DNA from: an uncultured Stenotrophomonas sp.
GTDB lineage: Bacteria > Pseudomonadota > Gammaproteobacteria > Xanthomonadales > Xanthomonadaceae
Length of the DNA: 64,000 nucleotides
Assembly (NCBI RefSeq): GCF_945952405.1
Contig: NZ_CAMFIA010000003.1
Location: 186,001 to 250,000, forward strand
Direction of reading: 5' to 3'
The notes under the pieces were generated by a model, which saw only the letters and a program-made list of their open reading frames with translations, was not told where the DNA came from and searched no databases. Shown here piece after piece: positions 38,317 through 49,096 of the stretch. Numbering within the stretch: the stretch's first letter is position 1; each line of letters starts with the position of its first letter. A program made the translations under genes and the position numbers.

Positions 38317-39423
38317 TCAGCCGGATTTGCGCCGGAACAGCAGGCCGGACACCGCCAGCATCACGATCGGCGGCAAGGCGTAGGCAATGCGGTAGTCGAA
38401 CTTCAACGCGCCAGCCATGCGGCCGAAGAACAGCTGCAGCAGCCAGAAGCCCAGCGCGAACAGGATGCCCAGGAACAGCCGCTTGCCCATGCCGCCGCTG
38501 CGCAGCGAACCGAACGCGAACGGTACCGCCGCCAGGCACAGCGCCAGCACGTTCACCGGGTAGAACCAGCGGCTCCAGTACACGTCCTCGAAATCACGCG
38601 CATCCAGCCCGTTGCGCTGGCGATAGGCAATGCTGGTACTCAGTTCGGCCAGGCTCAGGTTGCGCGGCTTGGCGATGCCGGTGGCCAGCGCCGCAGGGTC
38701 CAGCTTCGAATTCCAGGGCTCGCGCGCCACTTCCTGGCGGGTCGCCGAGCGCTCGCCGAAGGTATCCCGGCGCACCCCGGTCAGCACCCAGCCGTCCTTG
38801 TCGTGCTCGGCGGTGTCGGCATGGGTCAACGAGGCGATCTTGCCATCCTCGCCGATCCGGTACAGGCGCACGTCGCGCAGGATCAGCCGCGTGCCCTTGT
38901 CACCCACCAGCTGCTCTTCGCCGCCAACGGCGCTGAGGAAGGTGTCGCCTTCGCGGGCCCACAGGCCCGAGTAGCGGCTGCTGGAGATATCCCGGCCCCA
39001 CTTGGCGCTGGCCTTCAGTGCGTCGGCGCGGTCCTGGCCCCAGGGCCCCAGGGTCTCGGCGCTGAGTACCATCACCGCGGTCAGCAGCGACAGCGCGATC
39101 GCCACCGATACGCTCAGCCGCTTGCGCGACAGGCCCAGCGCGCGCAGCGCGGTCAGCTCCGAGGTCGCGGCCAGCTGGCCCAGGCCCATCAGCGCACCGA
39201 TCACCGCTGCGGTCGGGAACATCGTGTAGGCGCGTCGGGGCACCGTGTACAGCACCCAGGCGGCGGCATGGCCCAGGGTGTAGCCGTTCTTGCCGATGTC
39301 CTTGAACTCACCGGAGAACGCCATCACCACGTCCAGGCCGACCAGCACGGCCCAGGTCAGCAGCACCGTGGTGAACACCGACTGGCCCAGGTACAGATCG
39401 AAACGCATCGGGCGCAGCCTCAT
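38317..39423 (-). CDS. lptG: LPS export permease LptG
   Basis: 368-residue inner-membrane subunit of the LptB2FG ABC exporter that extracts LPS and passes it to LptC. Six membrane helices (three at each end) flank a periplasmic beta-jellyroll (about 130-270). N-terminal MRFDLYLGQSVFTTVLLTWAVL and SELTALRALGLS (coupling helix region contacting LptB) are typical. Joined to lptF by an ATGA overlap. Confidence 0.95.
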   Translation of the reverse strand: MRLRPMRFDLYLGQSVFTTVLLTWAVLVGLDVVMAFSGEFKDIGKNGYTLGHAAAWVLYTVPRRAYTMFPTAAVIGALMGLGQLAATSELTALRALGLSRKRLSVSVAIALSLLTAVMVLSAETLGPWGQDRADALKASAKWGRDISSSRYSGLWAREGDTFLSAVGGEEQLVGDKGTRLILRDVRLYRIGEDGKIASLTHADTAEHDKDGWVLTGVRRDTFGERSATRQEVAREPWNSKLDPAALATGIAKPRNLSLAELSTSIAYRQRNGLDARDFEDVYWSRWFYPVNVLALCLAAVPFAFGSLRSGGMGKRLFLGILFALGFWLLQLFFGRMAGALKFDYRIAYALPPIVMLAVSGLLFRRKSG

Positions 39424-40502
39424 GCGCGGGCTCCCTTCGGGCGGCCCAGGCGGCCATCACGTGCATACATCCAGATCGACAGCGCCAGCAGCGGCAGGGT
39501 CAGCCACCACAGGCCAAGCGCGGCCGGCATCTTGCCGTTGGCGATCCAGCCGCTGCCGATGAACATCAGGTTGGTGCCGACCATGTAGGCCATCAGCGCC
39601 AGCATCATCCGTCCGTAGCGCTGCTGGCGCGGCGAACTGCGGCCCAGCGGCACGGTCAGCAGGGCGAACGCCAGCGCGATCAGCGGCGGCGCCAGGCGGC
39701 GGTGCAGCTGCGCCTGCGCCTGCGGGCGCTCATCGCCGATCAGCTTCAGGGTCGGCATCAGTTCCGGATCATCCTCGGTGCGGGTCTGCGCGCCGTCAGG
39801 CAGGGCAACGTCGTTGCGGGCGAAGGTCGCCAGCCGGTAGTCCAGCCCGCCCGCCACCGGGCCTTCCACCTGGTGGCCGTCATCCAGTTCCAGGAAGCGC
39901 TGGCGGCTGCCCTCGAAGAACATCTGGCCCCCGTTGGCGGACACCACCTCCAGGCGGTCTCCCTTCTGGCGTTGCAGGAACACCTTGCCCAAGTGGGTGC
40001 CATCGGGCGAGATCGAGGACAGGTAGACCACGCCGCCATTGGGCAGCTGGGTGAAGCGGCCCGGCTCCAGGCCGGCCATCAGCACGCTGCGGTTGGCCTC
40101 GATGATCATCTGTTCGGCCACCCGGCCGGCCCATGGGCCCAGCCACAGCGAGCAGGCGCCCACCAGCAGCACCACCGGCACCACCAGCATCAGCAGCGGC
40201 CGCAGCAGGCGCTTGGGGCCCACGCCAATGGCGGTGATGACCGCCATTTCCGAGTCGCGGTACAGCCGGGCGACCGCCAGCAGCAGGCCCAGCATCAGCG
40301 CCAGCGGCAGGATCAGCGGCAGGTAGGCGATGAACTGCAGGCCGAGCTGGGAGAACAGCAGCTTGGCCGGCAGGCGCCCGTCGGCGATGTTGCCGAGGAT
40401 GTCCACCAGCACGCCGCCCACGCTGACCACCAGCAGGACGATCAGGGTAGCCAGGAAACTCTGGACGAAATCGCCCAGCAGGTATCGGTCGAGCTTCAGC
40501 AT
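39420..40502 (-). CDS. lptF: LPS export permease LptF
   Basis: 360 residues from ATG 40502, where [24 protein letters not shown] begins. Same architecture as LptG with a coupling helix [22 protein letters not shown] and a periplasmic jellyroll (about 130-260). It forms the exporter with LptG and LptB (lptB is not in this window). It is divergent from pepA with a 104-nt shared control region. Confidence 0.95.
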   Translation of the reverse strand: MLKLDRYLLGDFVQSFLATLIVLLVVSVGGVLVDILGNIADGRLPAKLLFSQLGLQFIAYLPLILPLALMLGLLLAVARLYRDSEMAVITAIGVGPKRLLRPLLMLVVPVVLLVGACSLWLGPWAGRVAEQMIIEANRSVLMAGLEPGRFTQLPNGGVVYLSSISPDGTHLGKVFLQRQKGDRLEVVSANGGQMFFEGSRQRFLELDDGHQVEGPVAGGLDYRLATFARNDVALPDGAQTRTEDDPELMPTLKLIGDERPQAQAQLHRRLAPPLIALAFALLTVPLGRSSPRQQRYGRMMLALMAYMVGTNLMFIGSGWIANGKMPAALGLWWLTLPLLALSIWMYARDGRLGRPKGARA

Positions 40503-40606
40503 GGGGCGGTGGTTTAAACTCTGGGGTTCGTTCGCGGTGCCGCCCAGTCTACTGTCTGGGCGTAAACGGCCTGCGATTGTACGGACTCGCCAATGGAATC
40601 TGCTCA

Positions 40607-42085
40607 ATGGCCCTCGAATTCACCCTGAACCACGTTGCTCCGGCCGCCGCCACCGTTGATTGCCTGGTGGTCGGCGCGTATGCCGACCATACCCTGACCC
40701 CGGCCGCACAGGCACTGGATGCCGCCAGCGGTGGCCGCCTGGCCGCCCTGGCCCAGCGCGGCGACCTGTCCGGCAAGACCGGCGCCACCACCCTGCTGCA
40801 CGACCTGCCGGGCGTGACCGCCCCGCGCGTGCTGGTGGTCGGCCTCGGCGAAGCCGCCCGCTTCGGCGTGCCGCAGTACCTGAAGGCGGTCGGCGACGCC
40901 GTGCGCGCGCTCAAGGCCGGCGCCACCCGCAGCGCGCTGTTCACCCTGTCCGAAGTGGCGGTCAAGGACCGCGACGCGGCCTGGGCGATCCGCCAGGCGG
41001 TGATCGCCGCCGATCATGCCGCCTACCGCTACACCGCCACCCTGGGCAAGAAGAAGGCCGACGATGCCGGCCTGGCCCAGCTGGCCATCGCCGGTGACGA
41101 CGCGCAGGCCCTGGCCCAGGGCCAGGCCATTGCCGCCGGTGTCGAGTTCGCCCGCGAACTGGGCAACCTGCCGCCGAACTACTGCACCCCGGCCTACCTC
41201 GCCGAGGTCGGCGTGAAGTTCGCCGCCGGGCACGACGGTGCCGAAGCCGAGATCCTCGACGAGACCCAGATGGAAGCCCTCGGCATGGGCTCGCTGCTGG
41301 CCGTGGCCCGCGGTTCGGCCAACCGCCCGCGCCTGGTCGTGCTGAAGTGGACCGGCGCCGGCGACGCCAAGCCGTACGTGCTGGTCGGCAAGGGCATCAC
41401 CTTCGATACCGGTGGCGTCAACCTGAAGACCCAGGGCGGCATCGAAGAGATGAAGTACGACATGTGCGGTGGCGCCAACGTCATCGGCACCTTCGTCGCC
41501 GCGGTCACCGCCAAGCTGCCGCTGAACCTGGTGGTGGTGGTGCCGGCGGTGGAGAACGCCATCGACGGCAATGCCTACCGCCCGTCCGACGTGATCACCT
41601 CGATGTCGGGCAAGACCATCGAAGTCGGCAACACCGACGCCGAAGGCCGCCTGATCCTGTGCGACGCGCTGACCTACGCGCAGCGCTTCGAGCCGGCCGC
41701 ACTGGTCGACGTCGCCACCCTGACCGGTGCCTGCATGGTCGCCCTCGGCCACCAGACCGCCGGCCTGATGAGCAAGCACGACGACCTGGCCAACGAGCTG
41801 CTGGCCGCTGGCGAGCACGTGTTCGACCGCGCCTGGCGCCTGCCGCTGTGGGACGAATACCAGCCGATGCTGGATTCGACCTTCGCCGATGTCTACAACA
41901 TCGGCGGCCGCTGGGCCGGCGCCATCACCGCCGGCTGCTTCCTGTCGCGCTTTGCCGAAGGCCAGCGCTGGGCCCACCTCGACATCGCCGGCGTGGCCAG
42001 CGATGAAGGCAAGCGTGGCATGGCCACCGGCCGCCCGGTCGGCCTGCTGAGCCAGTGGCTGCTGGACCAGGTCGCCCGCGCCTGA
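40607..42085 (+). CDS. pepA: Leucyl aminopeptidase (M17)
   Basis: 492 residues from ATG 40607 (GGA about 10 nt upstream); an in-frame ATG 30 nt earlier is less likely. The M17 catalytic domain shows [28 protein letters not shown] and the signature [14 protein letters not shown], carrying the two-metal ligands and the bicarbonate-site Arg. A cytosolic hexameric peptidase; in E. coli PepA also binds DNA and assists Xer recombination at plasmid sites. The locus lptFG/pepA/holC/valS is a conserved gammaproteobacterial order. Confidence 0.96.
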   Translation: MALEFTLNHVAPAAATVDCLVVGAYADHTLTPAAQALDAASGGRLAALAQRGDLSGKTGATTLLHDLPGVTAPRVLVVGLGEAARFGVPQYLKAVGDAVRALKAGATRSALFTLSEVAVKDRDAAWAIRQAVIAADHAAYRYTATLGKKKADDAGLAQLAIAGDDAQALAQGQAIAAGVEFARELGNLPPNYCTPAYLAEVGVKFAAGHDGAEAEILDETQMEALGMGSLLAVARGSANRPRLVVLKWTGAGDAKPYVLVGKGITFDTGGVNLKTQGGIEEMKYDMCGGANVIGTFVAAVTAKLPLNLVVVVPAVENAIDGNAYRPSDVITSMSGKTIEVGNTDAEGRLILCDALTYAQRFEPAALVDVATLTGACMVALGHQTAGLMSKHDDLANELLAAGEHVFDRAWRLPLWDEYQPMLDSTFADVYNIGGRWAGAITAGCFLSRFAEGQRWAHLDIAGVASDEGKRGMATGRPVGLLSQWLLDQVARA

Positions 42086-42097
42086 TGCCGTACCCGA

Positions 42098-42123
42098 CCC
42101 TGGCCGGCCACCGCCGGCCAGGG
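42098..42123. other. Hairpin between pepA and holC, no U-tract
   Basis: A perfect 10-bp stem CCCTGGCCGG/CCGGCCAGGG with a 6-nt loop begins 12 nt after the pepA stop. Lacking a T-run, it may attenuate or stabilise the transcript within the pepA-holC-valS unit. Confidence 0.45.
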
Positions 42124-42167
42124 CCTCGCCCGGCCGCGCCGGGCCCCTGCCTGACCCGGATCCTGCC

Positions 42168-42593
42168 ATGCCCCGTGCCGACTTCTACCTGATCGCCAAG
42201 CCCCGCTTCCTGACCGAGCCGTTGCGCCTGGTCTGCGAGCTGGCGCGCAAGGCCAACGACGCCGGGTTGTTCACCCTGGTGCTGGCCCGCGACCAGGCCC
42301 AGGCCGAGGAACTGGACGAACTGCTGTGGGCGTTCGACGACGATGCCTACATCCCGCACCAGATCGCCGGCGAGGACATGGATGAGGAAGAGGCCCTGGT
42401 GCTGATTGCGGTGCCGGGCACCGAGGCGCCGGCCCGCCCGCTGGTCATCAACCTGCGCGATGATCCCTGGCTGGGCCAGTGCGAGCGCGTGCTGGAGGTG
42501 GTCCCGGCCGATCCGGAAGCGCGCGAACCGCTGCGCGAGCGTTGGCGCCAGTACAAGGCCGCCGGCTACGACCTGAACAAGCACGACATGTAA
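42168..42593 (+). CDS. holC: DNA polymerase III chi subunit
   Basis: 141 residues with the HolC fold: MPRADFYLIAKP at the start, LVLARDQAQAEELDELLWAFDDDAYIPHQIAGE (about 38-70), the family core. Chi links the clamp loader to SSB. It is placed between pepA and valS as in E. coli. Its expected partner psi (HolD) is probably the gene at 46960-47469. Confidence 0.93.
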   Translation: MPRADFYLIAKPRFLTEPLRLVCELARKANDAGLFTLVLARDQAQAEELDELLWAFDDDAYIPHQIAGEDMDEEEALVLIAVPGTEAPARPLVINLRDDPWLGQCERVLEVVPADPEAREPLRERWRQYKAAGYDLNKHDM

Positions 42594-42665
42594 GCGCGCC
42601 CCGGCCCTCTTGATGGGCCGCCGCCGCGCCCTGATCCTTCAACGATTACCTCCTGGTTCCCCCGC

Positions 42666-45494
<2,829 letters not shown>

Positions 45495-45501
45495 CCGCAG
45501 G

Positions 45502-45529
45502 AAAAGCGCCGGGTTCGCCCGGCGCTTTT
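45502..45529 (+). terminator. valS terminator
   Basis: Stem AAAAGCGCCGGG/CCCGGCGCTTTT with a TTCG tetraloop, 8 nt past the valS stop. Confidence 0.9.
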
Positions 45530-45534
45530 CTGTT

Positions 45535-45561
45535 GCAGAGTCGAGCCATGCTCGACTCTAC
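45535..45561. repeat. REP-like palindrome with altered header
   Basis: AGAGTCGAGC-CAT-GCTCGACTCT with GCAG in place of GTAG at the left and TAC at the right, just after the valS terminator. Confidence 0.7.
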
Positions 45562-45588
45562 ATTTCCCGCGCATGGCATCATGGCCGG

Positions 45589-46410
45589 ATGCCGCTTTCC
45601 ATCTTCCTGCTGGTACTCGCCGCTGCAGCACTGCATGCCAGCTGGAATGCGATCGTCAAACGCGGGCCGGACAAGTTCCTCGGCACCGTGCTGGTCACCG
45701 GCAGCGCCGCATTGCTGTCGGCCGCCGCCCTGCCTTTCCTGCCCTTCCCCGCGGCGCACAGCTGGCCGTGGCTGGGCGCGTCGGTACTGCTGCAGGTGAC
45801 GTACTACGGCCTGGTCGCACGCTGCTACCAGCAGGTCGACATGAGCCTGGCCTATCCCCTGATGCGTGGCAGCGCGCCGATCCTGGTCGCGCTGGCCGGC
45901 ACCCTGCTGGGCGAGCAGCTGCCGCCTGCGGCGTGGCTCGGCGTGGTGCTGGTAAGCACCGGCATCCTGTGCATGGCGCTGGGGGCCAGGGGCGGCCAGC
46001 TTCGCCTGCCCCTGCTGACCGCAGCGATGATCGCGACATACACCCTGGTCGATGCGCAGGGCGCGCGCCAGTCCGGCAGCGCGCTCAGCTACACGTTGTG
46101 GCTGTTCCTGCTGTCGGGCGTTCCACTGCCGCTGTGGGCGCTGTACAAGCGGCGCGGCGCGGTGCTGGCCTATGCACGCCAGCACTGGCCACTGGGCCTG
46201 GCCGGCGGTGCCGGCACCACCGCCTCCTATGCGATGGCCCTGTGGGCGATGACCCAGGCACCGGTGGCGATGGTCTCGGCGTTGCGCGAATCGTCGATCG
46301 TGTTCGCGCTGCTGATCTCGGTGTTCCTGCTGCGCGAGCGGATTCCGCGTGGGCGCTGGCTGGCGGCGAGCCTGATCGTGGGCGGCGTGCTGGCACTGCG
46401 GCTGGCGTAA
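45589..46410 (+). CDS. EamA/DMT-family membrane transporter
   Basis: 273 residues with about ten membrane helices in two EamA repeats (residues about 1-130 and 140-270). Motifs: HASWNAIVKRG early, YPLMRGSAPILVALAGTLLGE (about 86-106) and the mirrored ALRESSIVFALLISVFLLRERI (about 229-250). Drug/metabolite transporter family; the substrate cannot be named. Start ATG 45589; stands alone between valS and the convergent rimI. Confidence 0.85.
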   Translation: MPLSIFLLVLAAAALHASWNAIVKRGPDKFLGTVLVTGSAALLSAAALPFLPFPAAHSWPWLGASVLLQVTYYGLVARCYQQVDMSLAYPLMRGSAPILVALAGTLLGEQLPPAAWLGVVLVSTGILCMALGARGGQLRLPLLTAAMIATYTLVDAQGARQSGSALSYTLWLFLLSGVPLPLWALYKRRGAVLAYARQHWPLGLAGGAGTTASYAMALWAMTQAPVAMVSALRESSIVFALLISVFLLRERIPRGRWLAASLIVGGVLALRLA

Positions 46411-46433
46411 CCCGCGCATGCCTGCTACCGGTA

Positions 46434-46456
46434 GTAGTGCCGGCCGCTGGCCGGCA
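46434..46456. repeat. GTAG REP palindrome
   Basis: GTAG followed by TGCCGGCC-GC-TGGCCGGCA variant stem, ten bases before the rimI stop. It sits between convergent genes. Confidence 0.75.
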
Positions 46457-46465
46457 ACCCATCCG

Positions 46466-46963
46466 CTACAGCGGCGGCATCGCCTGCAGGTCGTCGTCGA
46501 CCAGCTCGATCGCCATCACCACCGCATCCTCGCGGCCCTGCGCGGCCGGGTAGTAGCGCGGGCGGCGGCCGATCTCGTTGAAGCCTTCGCTGTGATACAG
46601 GGCCAGCGCCGGTGCATTGGACGGCCGCACTTCCAGGAACACGCGCTGCGCGCCGCGATCGGCGGCCAGCTGTACCAGCGCGCGCAGCAGCTGGCGACCC
46701 AGCCCGCGCGACTGCGTCAGCGGGTCGATGCAGATGTTCAGCACATGCGCCTCGTCGGCGGCGATGCTGAGCACGCCATAGCCGATCAGCTGGCCATCGC
46801 GTTCCATCGCCAGGCCCGGATAACCGGCGCGAAGGCAGTCGACGAAGATGCCGCGGGTCCACGGAAACGGATAGCCGCGCACTTCGATGGCCATCACCGC
46901 AGTCAGGTCGGTCTCGCGCAGCGCGCGCAGGCTGACCGGGCCCGGCTGGCTGACCGCGCTCAC
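46466..46963 (-). CDS. rimI: Ribosomal-protein S18 N-acetyltransferase
   Basis: 165-residue GNAT enzyme. Residues about 5-20 LRALRETDLTAVMAIE, RGYPFPWTRGIFVDCLRAGY, and the acetyl-CoA loop QSRGLGRQLLRALV, then RVFLEVRPSNAPALALYHSEGFNEIGRRPRYY, match RimI. GTG start at 46963 is chosen because it overlaps the upstream stop as GTGA. In E. coli RimI acetylates S18 and lies directly after holD, the same arrangement as here. Confidence 0.9.
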   Translation of the reverse strand: MSAVSQPGPVSLRALRETDLTAVMAIEVRGYPFPWTRGIFVDCLRAGYPGLAMERDGQLIGYGVLSIAADEAHVLNICIDPLTQSRGLGRQLLRALVQLAADRGAQRVFLEVRPSNAPALALYHSEGFNEIGRRPRYYPAAQGREDAVVMAIELVDDDLQAMPPL

Positions 46964-47469
46964 GGCGCGCCCCGCTTGCGCAGGGCACGCAGCTGCGGCC
47001 ACAGCGCGCGCTTGGCGGCCGGATCGTGCCTCAGCTGGTCCAACGGCCAGCTGTCCATCAGCGCCTGCGTGGCCGGATCATTGGGGTTGCAGCCGGAGGC
47101 CCGCAGCAACGCGATCTGCAGGCGGTCCGGGAGGCGTACCACCGGCTGCCGGGCATTGCCGCTCGGCGCCGGGCGGGCCGCCGCCGGCACGGTATCCGGA
47201 GCGCTGACCGGGGTCTCGCGGCGCGGAGGCGCCGGACGTTCCTGGCGGCTCGGCGGTGCGGTGTCGGCACGGGGTCCGCGCGCGGGTGCGGCACCCGCCC
47301 GGGTCGGCTCCGCCAGCGGTGCGGCGGCGGCCTCGGCTTCGGCCACGCTCAGCTGCAGCGCGGCATCCAGCTCCGCAGCCAGCTGGCCGTCGTGGTAGAC
47401 GGTGTAGCCCATGGCCTGCAGCCAGGCCTGCTGGGCCGGTGACCACAGCACGGGCAGCTGCTCGCTCAC
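46960..47469 (-). CDS. Probable DNA polymerase III psi subunit (HolD-like), Ala/Pro-rich
   Basis: 169 residues from GTG 47469, overlapping the pssA stop (GTGA) and the rimI start. The N-terminal QQAWLQAMGYTVYHDG resembles the psi segment WQLQQLGITQW that binds the clamp loader, and the gene precedes rimI as holD does in E. coli; I recall that the psi of Pseudomonas aeruginosa is also encoded just before rimI. The centre (about 40-115) is low-complexity Ala/Pro/Arg. The C-terminal 55 residues (LPDRLQIALLRASGCNPND...LWPQLRALRK) are well ordered and look conserved. Psi proteins diverge fast, so the call rests on context plus a short motif. Confidence 0.5.
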   Translation of the reverse strand: MSEQLPVLWSPAQQAWLQAMGYTVYHDGQLAAELDAALQLSVAEAEAAAAPLAEPTRAGAAPARGPRADTAPPSRQERPAPPRRETPVSAPDTVPAAARPAPSGNARQPVVRLPDRLQIALLRASGCNPNDPATQALMDSWPLDQLRHDPAAKRALWPQLRALRKRGAP

Positions 47470-48242
47470 GCGGCCTCGGGCTTCTTGCGCAGGCGCTGCA
47501 CGGCCCACATCACCGGGCCGGACAGGGCGTACAGGATGCCCACCGCGAACAGCACGCGCGGCAGGTCGATGACCGCGATGGCGATCGCCACCGGCACCAG
47601 CGCCAGCACCAGGAAGGGCACGCGATCGGAACGGGTGCCCTTGGCGGCACCGCCCTTGAAGCTCCAGAAGCGGATGCGGCTGACCATCAGCAGCGCGGCC
47701 ACGATCGTCACGGCCAGTGCCACATAGCGCAGCTGGTTGCCGTCCCAGCCGAGGTTGCCATCGGCGAAGGCCCAGACGAAGGACATCATCAGGCCGGCCG
47801 CCGCCGGGCTGGCCAGGCCGACGAACCAGCGCTTGTCGACCACCGCCACCTGGGTGTTGAAGCGGGCCAGGCGCAGCGCCGCGCAGGCCGCATACAGGAA
47901 GGCCACGGCCCAGCCGACACGGCCCAGCAGCGGGTCATCGAATTTCAGCCACGACAGCGACCAGTGGTACATCACCAGCGCCGGCGCCATGCCGAAGCTG
48001 ACCAGGTCGGCCAGCGAGTCGTACTGCACGCCGAATTCGCTGCTGGTACCGGTCAGGCGCGCCACGCGCCCGTCCAGGCCGTCCATCACCGCGGCCACGA
48101 ACACAGCGATGCTGGCATTGACGAAATCCCCGTTGGCGGCGGCGATGATCGCGTAGAAGCCGGCGAACAGGCCGGCGGTGGTGAACAGGTTGGGCAGCAG
48201 GTAAATCGTGCGCGAACGCGGCGGCGGTGTGATCGGGTCCAT
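47466..48242 (-). CDS. pssA: CDP-diacylglycerol-serine O-phosphatidyltransferase
   Basis: 258 residues from ATG 48242. A polytopic type II (Bacillus-like) phosphatidylserine synthase with the CDP-alcohol phosphotransferase signature DGLDGRVAR-x8-G-x3-D-x3-D (about 55-80: FGVQYDSLADLVSFG). It makes phosphatidylserine from CDP-DAG and serine at the inner membrane, the precursor of phosphatidylethanolamine. First gene of the pssA-(holD)-rimI unit joined by GTGA overlaps. Confidence 0.93.
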   Translation of the reverse strand: MDPITPPPRSRTIYLLPNLFTTAGLFAGFYAIIAAANGDFVNASIAVFVAAVMDGLDGRVARLTGTSSEFGVQYDSLADLVSFGMAPALVMYHWSLSWLKFDDPLLGRVGWAVAFLYAACAALRLARFNTQVAVVDKRWFVGLASPAAAGLMMSFVWAFADGNLGWDGNQLRYVALAVTIVAALLMVSRIRFWSFKGGAAKGTRSDRVPFLVLALVPVAIAIAVIDLPRVLFAVGILYALSGPVMWAVQRLRKKPEAA

Positions 48243-48322
48243 GGAATCCAGTTTAATCGACTTGCCAGTGCTCGGCGCCAATGCTGCAATCGGCGTTCTA
48301 CGCCCATTCCGCGGAGTTTGCC

Positions 48323-48697
48323 ATGCGTGCCCTGTCCTGCCTTGGATGCCTGCTGCTGTTGGCCAGTGCCAACGCCATCGCCGGCCCGGTCTACAAATGG
48401 AAGGACGCTCAGGGCGTGACCCAGTATTCGGAGACCCCGCCGGCGGGCAAGAAGTATGAAACCCGCGAACAGGCCCGCACCCCGCAGGCCGCGGCCAGCG
48501 CCGAGACCCCGGCCGCGGCGGTTCCCGAGCAGTGCAGCACCGCCCGCGCCAACCTGGCCCTGCTCGAGGGCAGCGGCCAGGTCATGCAGGACACCGATGG
48601 CGACGGCAAGGCCGACACGGCATTGAGCCCGGAGCAGCGCAGCGCGCAGAAGGGACTGGCTGAAGCGGCCATCAAGGCCTACTGCCCGGCCCAGTGA
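48323..48697 (+). CDS. DUF4124-type small secreted protein
   Basis: 124 residues from ATG 48323 with GGAG 8 nt upstream. Signal peptide to about residue 20 (ANAIAG), then the DUF4124 pattern GPVYKWKDAQGVTQYSETPPAGKKYE. A Cys pair near the end (EQCS and AYCPAQ) could form a disulfide, and the acidic stretch DTDGDGKADTAL resembles a calcium-binding loop. Periplasmic; function unknown for the family. Divergent from pssA. Confidence 0.8.
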   Translation: MRALSCLGCLLLLASANAIAGPVYKWKDAQGVTQYSETPPAGKKYETREQARTPQAAASAETPAAAVPEQCSTARANLALLEGSGQVMQDTDGDGKADTALSPEQRSAQKGLAEAAIKAYCPAQ

Positions 48698-48732
48698 GGG
48701 GATCGGCAGGGCTTGCAGCCCTACACCCTGCG

Positions 48733-48755
48733 GTAGTGCCGGCCGCTGGCCGGCA
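48733..48755. repeat. GTAG REP palindrome
   Basis: GTAG followed by TGCCGGCC-GC-TGGCCGGCA; identical core to the unit at 46434. It abuts the composite element that starts at 48757. Confidence 0.75.
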
Positions 48756-48840
48756 ACAACAGCAAGAGCGGCTTTCCTGTGGGATGGCGGGGCCGCCGCA
48801 AGCCCACCGTGCCCCGCCTTCGGCAGTTGGCCGGTGGCTG

Positions 48841-48863
48841 GTAGATCCACGCCATGCGTGGAT
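48841..48863. repeat. GTAG REP palindrome nested in composite repeat
   Basis: GTAG then ATCCACGC-CAT-GCGTGGAT; the same core as the unit at 6303. Confidence 0.85.
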
Positions 48864-48891
48864 GAAATCTGTCAGATCCCGAATGGAATCT

Positions 48892-48932
48892 GGGGTCAGA
48901 TCCGTTTTCCGCGGGAAAACGGATCTGACCCC
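48892..48932. repeat. 41-bp near-perfect palindrome (GGGGTCAGATCC family)
   Basis: Nineteen perfectly paired bases (GGGGTCAGATCCGTTTTCC arm) around GCG. It could act as a bidirectional stem-loop. A degenerate relative with the same GGGTCAGATCC start lies at 56400. Confidence 0.85.
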
Positions 48933-49096
48933 AGGCGTCCCCCGCAACCGGACCCACCCCGCCATCCCACGGGAAACCCGCTGTTGCTGTTGCAGTTGAC
49001 GTTGCTTGAGGCGGGCGCAGGGCGCAGCCCTGCCAGTACCCCCCACCCCGGCCGGGCTGGCAGAATAGGCCCCTCTGCCGTTATCCGAAGCCGACG

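Larger units (their letters stand above)
48757..48992. repeat. Composite repeat bounded by a 36-bp inverted repeat
   Basis: Positions 48757-48792 and 48957-48992 form a 36-bp inverted repeat with 33 matches (outer end CAACAGCAA, inner end GTGGGATGGCGGGG). The ends match those of the elements at 33180 and 8469. Enclosed are a GTAG REP (48841-48863) and a 41-bp palindrome (48892-48932). This fills most of the 48698-49096 gap; no gene is visible there. Confidence 0.8.

Noticed and set aside
48281..48322. Upstream ATG for the DUF4124 protein
   Set aside because: It would place 14 residues before the signal peptide and lacks a ribosome site; ATG 48323 has GGAG at a good distance.
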